This document shows, piece by piece, positions 8,211 to 15,636 of a DNA stretch of 33,662 bases; position 1 is the first letter of the stretch; each line of letters starts with the position of its first letter. The notes under the pieces are model-generated. The model made no database searches and was not told where the DNA came from. It worked only from the letters and a program-made list of their open reading frames with translations. A program made the translations under genes and the position numbers. Source of the stretch: an uncultured Clostridia bacterium. Its GTDB lineage: Bacteria > Bacillota > Clostridia > Oscillospirales > Ruminococcaceae. The DNA lies in the NCBI GenBank assembly GCA_944387315.1, contig CALXEL010000026.1, positions 1 through 33,662 of the forward strand, given 5' to 3'.

Positions 8211-9416
8211 CTACTTCTCAGTATGGTATCCCAGCTGCTCTCTGGAGTAGAAAGGAACTTTCTCTTTAAACTCCTGCTTAATCTGTTTCTGCAGTTCTTC
8301 GGAGCTCAGAATATCATAAGCGGTCAGAGCCAAAGCCTTGGAACCTTTATAAGACTGCTCAATGGCTGCGTCAGACTTGGTCAGCTCAGCAAAACCATGG
8401 GTATGGGTATCGCAGTTACCAATCTTCAGGTAGGGCTGAATGGTAGGAACTTCCAGGCTTACGTTGCCGATATCGGAAGAACCGTATTTCATATTGGGCT
8501 CTGGATACTCAACAACCTCACCCAGCTCTTCCATATGAGATTTATAGGTCTCATCCATAATACGGTTAGAATACCGCTCGGTATACATGATGTCGTTTTC
8601 CACTTTGGAGGTTGTGCCGAACAGGGTGTTAGCGGTATCGATTGCCCGGTGCATAGCCTTCTCAACTACCAGCAGATCTTTTACCTTGTCACCCCGGATA
8701 CAGAACTTACAGGAAGCGTACTCTGGAATAATGTTGTCGGCTTTACCACCGTCAATGATGTATCCATTTACATTGGATTTGAAGGGCAACAGAGCACGCT
8801 GGGCATCCATAAAGTTAAAGGTGTGGATGACAGCATTCAGTGCGTTGATGCCTTCCTCAGGTCTGGTACCATGGGCGGGTTTCCCAAAATACTCAATCTT
8901 CAGATGTTTTACAGCCAGACCGCCACGCTGAATCAGGTTTCTCTTATGAGGATGGATCATCATGGCAAAGTCCACATCCTTGAATACGCCGGCGTCACAC
9001 ATAATGACCTTACCGCCGCCGCCTTCCTCAGCAGGTGTACCGATAACCAGTACCCGGCCACAGAGATCCTTAAGAACCTCACCAATACCGATAGCTGCAC
9101 CTACCGACATGGTAGCAATCAAGTTATGTCCACAGGCATGACCCATGATGGGAAGAGCGTCATACTCTGCCAAAATTGCTACAGTGGGGCCACCTGGCTT
9201 GCCTTTCATCTCTCCGATGAAAGCGGTCTCCATACCGGCAATATTTTTCTGCACATGATAGCCATGCTTCTCCAGAATGGCCGACAGAGTCTCACACGCA
9301 AAATGCTCCTGGAAGGAAAGCTCGGGATGCGCGTGGAGAGCCAACGCCAGTTCTTTCAGTTCACCTGCTACCGAGTCAATTTTACTGGTAATGCGTTCGT
9401 ATGCTGTACTGGACAT
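8211..9416 (-). CDS. M20D-type amidohydrolase (AbgB/ACY1L2-like)
   Basis: A cytoplasmic metal-dependent amidohydrolase of 401 residues. The order of motifs is that of M20D enzymes: EYDALP at 84-89, GHACGHN at 92-98 (Cys and His metal ligands), PAEEGGGG at 128-135 (catalytic Glu pair) and MIHPH at 153-157. A late metal-binding His lies in DTHTHGF. The dimerisation lid is in the middle third. Characterised relatives cleave N-acyl amino acids, p-aminobenzoyl-glutamate or dipeptides; which applies here is unknown. ATG 9416 is chosen because AAGGAGG stands directly upstream and the frame's earlier codons precede that site. It is the fourth gene of the yjiH operon, 39 bp after the other M20 gene. 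Confidence 0.9.
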   Translation of the reverse strand: MSSTAYERITSKIDSVAGELKELALALHAHPELSFQEHFACETLSAILEKHGYHVQKNIAGMETAFIGEMKGKPGGPTVAILAEYDALPIMGHACGHNLIATMSVGAAIGIGEVLKDLCGRVLVIGTPAEEGGGGKVIMCDAGVFKDVDFAMMIHPHKRNLIQRGGLAVKHLKIEYFGKPAHGTRPEEGINALNAVIHTFNFMDAQRALLPFKSNVNGYIIDGGKADNIIPEYASCKFCIRGDKVKDLLVVEKAMHRAIDTANTLFGTTSKVENDIMYTERYSNRIMDETYKSHMEELGEVVEYPEPNMKYGSSDIGNVSLEVPTIQPYLKIGNCDTHTHGFAELTKSDAAIEQSYKGSKALALTAYDILSSEELQKQIKQEFKEKVPFYSREQLGYHTEK

Positions 9417-9455
9417 AATTTCCTCCTTATCATGTTTAAACAATGTTGTATCAGT

Positions 9456-10811
9456 TTATCGGATGTCTTCTTTCTCCGCGTGGAACAGAAGAGCGGCTAC
9501 GTGTTTGATGGCTTCCTTGTAATCCACCAGTTTGATATTTTCATTGGGCGCGTGCTGTACCGATCCGGCATGGCCACAGCCAATACCCGCAATGGGCATA
9601 CCCGAATAAGCAAACACATCTCTGGGGCCTGTTCCGGCAGCGGTTGGCAGAATGACCAAAGGCTGCTCATAGACGTCCTGTGCCGCTCTTACAATGACCT
9701 GTACAAATTTTTCGGTAACTGGGGTTTTGGCGGGAGCGGCTGCACTGGTGACAGAAACCTCAATATCCTGGAATCCATGGCTATCCAGATGTTTTCTCAG
9801 CAGCTTGAAGATCTTGTCAGGATCCTGGGCCACAACCAGTCTGAAGTCCAGCTTGGCAGAAGCTTCACAGGGAGTAACAGTCTTTTGGCCCTCACCGGTG
9901 TATCCGGCTACTACGCCGCAGATATTACAGGAAGGTTTGGTATACAGGGCCAGATTTACCTGATCGCCAGTGGCGTCATTGACAAATTTATCAATACCCA
10001 ACCGTTTTTTGAGCCCAGCCTCAGGAGAGGGAACCTTTTTCCAAGCCTCGGTCTCTTCGGGGCTAATGGGAAGCACATCATCATAGAACCCATCAATTAA
10101 AATGTGATCGTTGTCATCTTTCAGGGTTCTCAGTGCTTGAATCAGTCTCCAGCCAGCGTTGGGAACAATGGGAGCATTCATAGAATGAACGTCTGTGTTT
10201 CCAGTTTTCAGATGGAGCTGGCAATAGAGCATACCTTTGTTGCCCAGCTTCACCACAGGGTTGTTGTCCTCATCCTTGGCGGAGTTCTCCCACAGGCAGG
10301 CATCCGCTTTAAGCAGATCCTTATGGGAATGAACAAAAGCCTCAAAGCTGGGGCTACCGATCTCTTCTTCTCCTTCAATCAGGAATTTTACGTTGACCGG
10401 AAGTGTGTGTCCACTCTTGAGAATCGACTCCACCGCGTGAATTCGGGAAAGGAGGGTGCCCTTGTTATCAGAACAGCCTCTGGCATAGAGGATGCCATCA
10501 TGAATCTCGCTGCCAAACGGAGGATATTTCCATTTGTCCACAGGATCCGGGGGCTGTACATCATAGTGATTGTAGAACAGCAGGGTCTTATCTGTGCTGC
10601 CCTTCACCTCGCCATAAACAACCGGATACCCTTTTTCATTTTCCAGCACTCTGGCATCGATGCCCGCGTCTTTCATTTTTTTCACCAGCATGGCAGCGGT
10701 TTCTTCCATGCCGATGTTTTGGGCGGCGATACTGGGCTGTGCGCAGAGAGCCTGGAGCTCGGTGACCATCTGTTCAAAATGGTCATCCACATACTGAAAC
10801 GCCTTTTTCAT
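9456..10811 (-). CDS. M20 family metallopeptidase (dipeptidase/carnosinase-like)
   Basis: A 451-residue cytoplasmic zinc peptidase. Visible ligands and catalytic residues are NHYDVQP (His82, Asp84), GCSDNKG (Asp115, bridging), EGEEEIGS (about 147-152, catalytic Glu pair) and a C-terminal His in AGCGHAGSVQHAPNEN. The segment WKYPPFGSEIHDGILYARG is characteristic of the CNDP/dipeptidase branch. Such enzymes hydrolyse dipeptides or acylated amino acids; the exact substrate is not predictable. AAAGGAGG lies seven bases before the ATG. It follows yjiG by 12 bp and precedes a second, differently organised M20 enzyme. That pairing suggests sequential or parallel hydrolysis of a related substrate set. 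Confidence 0.92.
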   Translation of the reverse strand: MKKAFQYVDDHFEQMVTELQALCAQPSIAAQNIGMEETAAMLVKKMKDAGIDARVLENEKGYPVVYGEVKGSTDKTLLFYNHYDVQPPDPVDKWKYPPFGSEIHDGILYARGCSDNKGTLLSRIHAVESILKSGHTLPVNVKFLIEGEEEIGSPSFEAFVHSHKDLLKADACLWENSAKDEDNNPVVKLGNKGMLYCQLHLKTGNTDVHSMNAPIVPNAGWRLIQALRTLKDDNDHILIDGFYDDVLPISPEETEAWKKVPSPEAGLKKRLGIDKFVNDATGDQVNLALYTKPSCNICGVVAGYTGEGQKTVTPCEASAKLDFRLVVAQDPDKIFKLLRKHLDSHGFQDIEVSVTSAAAPAKTPVTEKFVQVIVRAAQDVYEQPLVILPTAAGTGPRDVFAYSGMPIAGIGCGHAGSVQHAPNENIKLVDYKEAIKHVAALLFHAEKEDIR

Positions 10812-10823
10812 ATTGTACCTCCT

Positions 10824-11312
10824 TTAAGCAAATATTGCGAAAACGAATCTGGAAACCCAAAGGCTGACAAAAGCCAAAATCCAAGTCAAACCAATGATAT
10901 ACATCTGCCGCTCAGATCTGGTTCCGCACACTGAGATAATACGCACCCACTGGTTGATAGTTCCGCCGATGAGGAACATGGTGGGCAGCAGAATCGTTGC
11001 CTGCATAGAAGTCAGGGAACCGTCGACTACAAAGGAAGCTGCCAGAGCACAGCCGCCGGCCCGGCTGAAAAATACGGTGGCCAAACACACAACCGCAATG
11101 GGAGGCAAACCGAAAATTCCCATTACCGGTGCGAACAAGTTAGATAAAAAGTCCATGAGTCCAGTGGCTTCCAGTATGTAAATAAAGGTGTAAGCCATTA
11201 CGATACTGGGCATCATACTTTTTACAAAGATATTCCAGCCCTTTCGGGTACCATCCTGGAAGCTATCAAAAACATTCTTTTTTGTTGCTTTTGTCTCTTT
11301 TGCCTGCTCCAT
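10824..11312 (-). CDS. yjiG: YjiG-family membrane protein (Gate domain)
   Basis: A 162-residue membrane protein with a charged N-terminal tail and about four hydrophobic segments. It resembles YjiG/SpmB-like proteins of the nucleoside-recognition (Gate) superfamily. It carries the family's small-residue motif FSRAGGCALAASFVVDG and the glycine turn GGTINQWVR. Biochemical function is not established for the family. It lies 13 bp after its usual partner yjiH, consistent with the two halves forming one membrane complex. In E. coli yjiH-yjiG adjoin iadA, an isoaspartyl dipeptidase. Here two M20 hydrolases follow instead. I infer a transport role for the pair, without direct evidence. Confidence 0.85.
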   Translation of the reverse strand: MEQAKETKATKKNVFDSFQDGTRKGWNIFVKSMMPSIVMAYTFIYILEATGLMDFLSNLFAPVMGIFGLPPIAVVCLATVFFSRAGGCALAASFVVDGSLTSMQATILLPTMFLIGGTINQWVRIISVCGTRSERQMYIIGLTWILAFVSLWVSRFVFAIFA

Positions 11313-11325
11313 AACTACACCCCCA

Positions 11326-11967
11326 CTATTTCACTGCAGCTTCTTTTTTGGACTGCATCTTAATAATTAACCGCATCAAATTGGCTTCTATAATTTTAAT
11401 TAAGAAGAGATACGCAAAAGGAACACCTGCACCAACTGTGATATAAGCGAACAGAGAACTGGCTCCACCAAAGTAGTTGGTAATAATACCAGAGGAAGAA
11501 TACTGGAACGCGGTAAAAATATCCCGCTCATCTTCGGTTATCTCACCGGCGTCATAAAGTCCTCTGGTCAGCGCAGCACCAGCATCCGAACTGCTGAGTC
11601 CACCTACCAATGCAAGAGAGGCCTGGCCGGGTACACCCAAAAGTGGTCTCATAATTGGGGTGAGCAGTTTTTCCGCGGTTGTCAAAGCTCCATAGTTTTC
11701 AAAGATTTGAATGAGTCCCATTGCTACCATTACAGTGGGACACAGTGTCAGGGAAAACAAAAAGCCATCTCTCGCGCTGACGCCGCCTTTACCTCTGAAA
11801 TCAAAGGTTTCCGCAATTTTACCGAAGGAACCCAAAAGGTTGGTAAAATCAACCACCTCCAAAGGTCCCTCGGCATCGGCAAAAATACCTGAGAACACCA
11901 AGAATGCAATGATCAGCATAATGAGGCCTACCAGAGACACTTTCCCTTTGGTTTGATTTTCACTCAT
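11326..11967 (-). CDS. yjiH: YjiH-family membrane protein (Gate domain)
   Basis: A 213-residue polytopic membrane protein, first gene of the five-gene operon. About five hydrophobic segments are visible, and the central GLSSSDAGAALTRGLYDAG region matches the conserved re-entrant motif of YjiH/SpmA-like Gate proteins. AAAGGAGAAG precedes the ATG by five bases. The gene is divergent from the MarR regulator, and its promoter is covered by MarR-type palindromes, so it is probably repressed until an inducer is present. Its role is presumably joint with YjiG; transport of a small substrate is inference. Confidence 0.86.
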   Translation of the reverse strand: MSENQTKGKVSLVGLIMLIIAFLVFSGIFADAEGPLEVVDFTNLLGSFGKIAETFDFRGKGGVSARDGFLFSLTLCPTVMVAMGLIQIFENYGALTTAEKLLTPIMRPLLGVPGQASLALVGGLSSSDAGAALTRGLYDAGEITEDERDIFTAFQYSSSGIITNYFGGASSLFAYITVGAGVPFAYLFLIKIIEANLMRLIIKMQSKKEAAVK

Positions 11968-11991
11968 AAAAACTTCTCCTTTTCCGTTTTA

Positions 11992-12057
11992 TTGAAGCTT
12001 CAATAAAATAGTAATCTATTATTATTGAAATGTCAATAATTTTATTTGAATATTCAA
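11992..12057. promoter_or_regulatory. Three phased operator palindromes TTGA-N4-TCAA
   Basis: TTGAAGCTTCAA (11992-12003, centre of a 22-bp perfect palindrome at 11987-12008), TTGAAATGTCAA (12025-12036, within a 20-bp near-palindrome at 12021-12040) and TTGAATATTCAA (12046-12057). Centre-to-centre distances are 33 and 21 bp, about three and two helical turns. The first covers the predicted start site and the second overlaps the -35, as expected for repression by the adjacent MarR protein. Confidence 0.75.
12008..12036 (-). promoter_or_regulatory. yjiH operon promoter
   Basis: On the - strand, perfect TTGACA (12031-12036) is followed by a 17-bp spacer and TACTAT (12008-12013). Transcription would start near 12001, inside the first palindrome. 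Confidence 0.75.
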
Positions 12058-12271
12058 TATTCTAATACTGTTTATTTCTGAGATAATAGGCATTTATGAT
12101 AGTTTATATAATATATCTATAATATAGATAGGAATTTTTTATTTCTATTTCAACATTTATTCACAATATATCTGTTGATTTTCCCCTCGCTTTTTGTTAT
12201 TGTTACACTAGTAATTCTCATAATTAAATACATATACGCCAATAGAGTAGTTAAAATGTAGGGGGATTTGT

Positions 12272-12742
12272 ATGGATGACAGAGAACTGCGGCAAATTAC
12301 CAGATGTATGTTGGATATTACCCGATGTCTAGATACCATACGAGAAGGACAATTTCAAAAATATGGCTTGACCAGAGGACAGCACTCCTTTCTAACTAGA
12401 ATCCATGAAAATCCTGGTATCAATCAGGAGAATTTATCCTTTCTTTTAAAGGTAGATCGTTCCACTACGGCTAAAGCTTTGAAAAAGCTTATTGAAAAAG
12501 GATATGTACAAAAAGTACACCCTCAAAATAACAAGAGGGATTGGATTCTTTTTGTCACAGACGAAGGGGCGATCTTAAATGAAAAAATGGAAGCAGCAGT
12601 GAATGTTCCACTGCAACAACTCTATCAAGGGCTTTCTGATCGGGAAATAGCCCGACTATATAAAGCCATGCAGCTGATGGATTCCAACATTGTCCAGGCC
12701 TATCTGGACTACAAAAACTCTTCCTCCTCCGACCAGGAATAG
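12272..12742 (+). CDS. MarR-family transcriptional regulator
   Basis: A 156-residue winged-helix protein. The N-terminal helices (DITRCLDTIREGQFQKYGLTRGQ) form the dimer interface. The DNA-binding part includes NQENLSFLLKVDRSTTAKALKKLIEKGYV (recognition helix around the VDRSTTAKAL residues), and the wing holds NNKRDWILFVTDEG. Proteins of this family usually repress a neighbouring operon and release DNA on binding a small ligand. The divergent yjiH operon with its phased palindromes is the obvious target. AGGGGGA stands seven bases before the ATG. The palindromes lie 215-280 bp from this gene's own start, so tight autoregulation is not evident. Confidence 0.92.
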   Translation: MDDRELRQITRCMLDITRCLDTIREGQFQKYGLTRGQHSFLTRIHENPGINQENLSFLLKVDRSTTAKALKKLIEKGYVQKVHPQNNKRDWILFVTDEGAILNEKMEAAVNVPLQQLYQGLSDREIARLYKAMQLMDSNIVQAYLDYKNSSSSDQE

Positions 12743-12803
12743 CGCTGGCTGAACTGCGACAGTGACAAATTTACCATCAATCAAGTTTTTCTTTCTGCTT
12801 AAC

Positions 12804-12843
12804 CAACCAAAGGCCCCCGATTTTTATCGGGGGCCTTTGGTTG
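12804..12843. other. Long GC-rich hairpin without T tract
   Basis: A perfect 18-bp inverted repeat closes a TTTT loop, with six consecutive G-C pairs near the tip (GGCCCCCG). It lies 62 bp after the marR stop codon. Neither strand has a run of T after the stem, so it is an atypical terminator or a transcript-end stabiliser. Confidence 0.75.
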
Positions 12844-12914
12844 TGATGGGAAAATTTGTGTGGTAAACAAATTGTAAATTCCCTATGAAACGCATTTTCT
12901 AACTGAGCAGAAAG

Positions 12915-12923
12915 TGATAGAAT
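12915..12923 (+). promoter_or_regulatory. Candidate extended -10 promoter of the secreted protein gene
   Basis: TG-A-TAGAAT (12915-12923) forms an extended -10 about 60 bp upstream of the ATG at 12982. No convincing -35 is present. Confidence 0.4.
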
Positions 12924-12981
12924 AGAGAAGAATTTAGAAATTCTTTGATCCATCTTTTAACCATTGCAGGAGGAAATTCCC

Positions 12982-13680
12982 ATGAAAGCAACCCGTACTG
13001 TTGCCCTGCTTTTTGCAGCTATACTCCTTTTGGGAGGCAACCATATTTTAGCCCAGGAAAGCGAATCACCCTTGCAGGCAACAGAAGCCCTTTGTCAATC
13101 CATGTTTAAAGAGAAACACAGCATCTCTTCCACTACGCTGGAACAGCTGAAAGAATATCCCCAGGAAGATTTCACCTTGTCGGATGACTTTTATTCTGTC
13201 ACCTTAAAAGGCGCCGATCTTCCTGATCTTCCATCGCGATACACAGAGTATGATCTGAATGTAGTTCGGCTAACCGATGAAAAAGATCTGGAACCATTTG
13301 ATTACGCCATTGGAGAAGGAACCCCAAAATACCTGCTGCAGATTGGCAGTGAGGACTCCTTGGAAGCGCCGATGACCATTACTTTGCTGGATTCCAGTTT
13401 TTGCCCCTACTCCACCCTGCATGTGTATCGTTATTTGGGAGACCAGCTCTACGAGCCGGTAGAAAAAAATATCACTGTTACACAGGAGGGCAATGTCACC
13501 TTTACTGTAAAACAGGAAGGCACCTACCTGGTGACAGCCAGAGAAATCGCTAAACGAATCAACGATGTATTGACCCAGGAATATCCCGTCCGCACCGATC
13601 CGGACCTACTTCTCTCCTATCTCAACGAGGATTCCCGATATGATTTTTCTGATCTAATCACCCGCCGAACTCCACAATAA
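12982..13680 (+). CDS. Secreted protein of unknown function (232 aa)
   Basis: The start ATG 12982 has GCAGGAGGAAA nine bases upstream; an earlier in-frame ATG would put that site inside the gene. The first 25 residues form a signal peptide (MKATRTVALLFAAILLLGG, probable cleavage after HILA). The mature part is acidic and mixed alpha/beta. Its segment GNVTFTVKQEGTYLVTARE resembles the terminal strands of beta-sandwich repeats seen in Gram-positive surface proteins. There is no cell-wall sorting signal, lipobox or second membrane helix, so it is probably released. Flanking hairpins make it a single-gene unit. I do not recognise the family. Confidence 0.8.
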   Translation: MKATRTVALLFAAILLLGGNHILAQESESPLQATEALCQSMFKEKHSISSTTLEQLKEYPQEDFTLSDDFYSVTLKGADLPDLPSRYTEYDLNVVRLTDEKDLEPFDYAIGEGTPKYLLQIGSEDSLEAPMTITLLDSSFCPYSTLHVYRYLGDQLYEPVEKNITVTQEGNVTFTVKQEGTYLVTAREIAKRINDVLTQEYPVRTDPDLLLSYLNEDSRYDFSDLITRRTPQ

Positions 13681-13691
13681 ATAGCAACTAT

Positions 13692-13725
13692 AAAAAAAGG
13701 CACCGCCGCTGGCGGCGCCTTTTTT
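13692..13725. terminator. Bidirectional rho-independent terminator
   Basis: A GC-rich stem (GGCaCCGCC / GGCGGcGCC, one mismatch) with loop GCT is flanked by seven A and six T residues. It separates the convergent secreted-protein gene (+) and ABC exporter operon (-). Confidence 0.92.
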
Positions 13726-13737
13726 GCAGAGCTTAAT

Positions 13738-15636
13738 TTATAGCTGATTGTTCTGGGCAAACTGGCTGTTATACAGAGCCGCGTAAAACCCTTGCTTTTT
13801 CAGAAGCTCCTGATGATTGCCAGATTCTACAATATCTCCCTCATTTAACACCAGGATCGTATCGGAATCTTTAATGGTGGAAAGCCGGTGAGCAATCACA
13901 AAACTGGTACGGTTCTCCATCAGCCGGTTCATGGCCTTTTGAATTAAAACCTCGGTACGGGTATCCACTGAACTGGTGGCCTCATCCAAAATCAGAATAA
14001 CTGGGTTGGATAGGATAGCCCGGGCTATGGTCAACAGCTGTTTTTGACCCTGTGAAATATTGGAGGCGTCCTCATTGAGTTCAAATTGGTATCCTCCAGG
14101 CAGCTGCTGAATAAATTGATGGGCAAAAGCTGACTTGGCTGCCTCTTTTACTTCCTCATCGGTAGCGTCCAATTTTCCATAACGGATATTCTCCATAATG
14201 GTACCTTTAAACAGCCAGGTGTCCTGCAATACCATACCAAATAAACTGCGCAAGGTGTAACGGGACATATCCTGAATATTGACCCCATCTATTTTAATCG
14301 CACCGGAAGTCACATCATAAAAGCGCAGCAACAGATTGACCAGTGTGGTTTTTCCGGCTCCAGTGGGACCAACCAACGCGATTTTATCCCCCGCTTTTAC
14401 ATCCAAGTTGAGATCTTTTATAATCACCTGGTCGGGACGGTAACCAAACCGTACATGTTCCATCTGCACCGTACCTTTTGGCTCCGGCAATTCTACTGGC
14501 GGTACCTTTTCCTTAGGTTCCTCTGTCTCGTCCAACAGCTCAAAAATCCGCTCGGCAGCCGCTAAAGTGGACTGCAATACATTGGCAATGTTGGCGGTTT
14601 GGTTAATGGGCATGGTAAACTGCCGCAGATACTGAATAAAGGACTGAATATCGCCCACCTGCAAACGGCCTGCAATGACAAAATAACCTCCAATGACTGT
14701 AACCAGTACATAGCCAACATTGCCAAAAAAGTTGGTAATGGGCATCATAATACTGGAAATAAACTGCGCCTTCCAACCATAGCGATAGAGGTCCTCATTG
14801 ATCTCATCAAACTGGGCAATTACAGTTGGCTCCCGGCCAAATAACTTGATAATATTATGGCCATTGTACATCTCTTCCACATGCCCATTAAGCTGTCCCA
14901 AGGCGTTTTGCTGTCCCCGGAACAGTCCCTGAGACTGTTTGATCACCTTGCTGGAAAGCAATGCCGCAAAAGGAACAGTCACCAACGCAATCAGGGTGAG
15001 TACCGGGCTGATCCACAGCATCATAGACAGAACAGCCACAATGGTCAAAAGAGCGGATATACTTTGGGTAAAGCTCTGCTGGAGTGAGTTGGAGACGGTA
15101 TCTACATCGTTGGTCACACGAGACAGGATATCTCCATAGGTGTTGGTGTCATAATAACCCAAGGGCAACCGGCTCAGTTTCTCGTCAATGGCTTTTCTCA
15201 GGTCAAACATAGTTCTTTGGGAAACGCCAGCCATGATATATAGTTCCAAAAAGCGACAGACTGATGTGGCCAGATACACCAGGCAAAGCAGTAGAATGAT
15301 CTTGCCGATGGCGGCAAAGTCCATGCCTCCTGTACCAGCCAACATGCGGTTGGCACCAGCCATAACCTCATTGGTGACAAATCCCAAAACTCTTGGCCCC
15401 AAAGCGTTAAATATCGCGGCCAGTATGGTAAAGAGAATCACAAGGCCAAATCCAATCTTGTGGGGCATCATAAACCCAATCAAACGGGTAAAAGTTCCTT
15501 TAAAATCCTTGGGTTTATCTCCATACAGGGTGACACGTCCATGACCGGGTCCCCCCATAGGGCCTCTTCCCGGACCACCAAATGGTTTCCCACTGGAAGA
15601 GTGAGAGGAATGTTTTGTTCCATGTCTTTGCTCCAT
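13738..15636 (-). CDS. ABC exporter half-transporter, catalytic subunit
   Basis: A 632-residue fusion of a six-helix exporter domain and a nucleotide-binding domain. Visible are Walker A GPTGAGKTT (about 420-428), an altered signature SQGQKQ (about 527), Walker B ILILDEATSSVD (about 549) with the normal catalytic Glu, and switch His in IAHRLSTI. The N-terminus carries an unusual 34-residue tail rich in Gly, Pro, His and Arg. Its start ATG overlaps the stop codon of the partner gene (TAATG), a sign of translational coupling and 1:1 assembly. With the upstream subunit it should form a heterodimeric exporter for drugs, lipids or peptides. The substrate is unknown. Confidence 0.93.
   Translation of the reverse strand: MEQRHGTKHSSHSSSGKPFGGPGRGPMGGPGHGRVTLYGDKPKDFKGTFTRLIGFMMPHKIGFGLVILFTILAAIFNALGPRVLGFVTNEVMAGANRMLAGTGGMDFAAIGKIILLLCLVYLATSVCRFLELYIMAGVSQRTMFDLRKAIDEKLSRLPLGYYDTNTYGDILSRVTNDVDTVSNSLQQSFTQSISALLTIVAVLSMMLWISPVLTLIALVTVPFAALLSSKVIKQSQGLFRGQQNALGQLNGHVEEMYNGHNIIKLFGREPTVIAQFDEINEDLYRYGWKAQFISSIMMPITNFFGNVGYVLVTVIGGYFVIAGRLQVGDIQSFIQYLRQFTMPINQTANIANVLQSTLAAAERIFELLDETEEPKEKVPPVELPEPKGTVQMEHVRFGYRPDQVIIKDLNLDVKAGDKIALVGPTGAGKTTLVNLLLRFYDVTSGAIKIDGVNIQDMSRYTLRSLFGMVLQDTWLFKGTIMENIRYGKLDATDEEVKEAAKSAFAHQFIQQLPGGYQFELNEDASNISQGQKQLLTIARAILSNPVILILDEATSSVDTRTEVLIQKAMNRLMENRTSFVIAHRLSTIKDSDTILVLNEGDIVESGNHQELLKKQGFYAALYNSQFAQNNQL

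Larger units (their letters stand above)
11968..12271. other. Divergent yjiH/marR control region
   Basis: This 304-bp very AT-rich region contains no gene. It holds the yjiH operon promoter and three operator-like palindromes at its left end. The right part has several TATAAT-like hexamers (12107-12112, 12118-12123) and TTGTTA/CATAAT elements near 12194-12224, but none at ideal spacing. I therefore cannot place the marR promoter firmly. Confidence 0.65.

Noticed and set aside
8223..10100. 625-codon open frame on the + strand opposite the two M20 genes
   Set aside because: It runs across two convincing genes and their spacer, has no start signal and no recognisable product.
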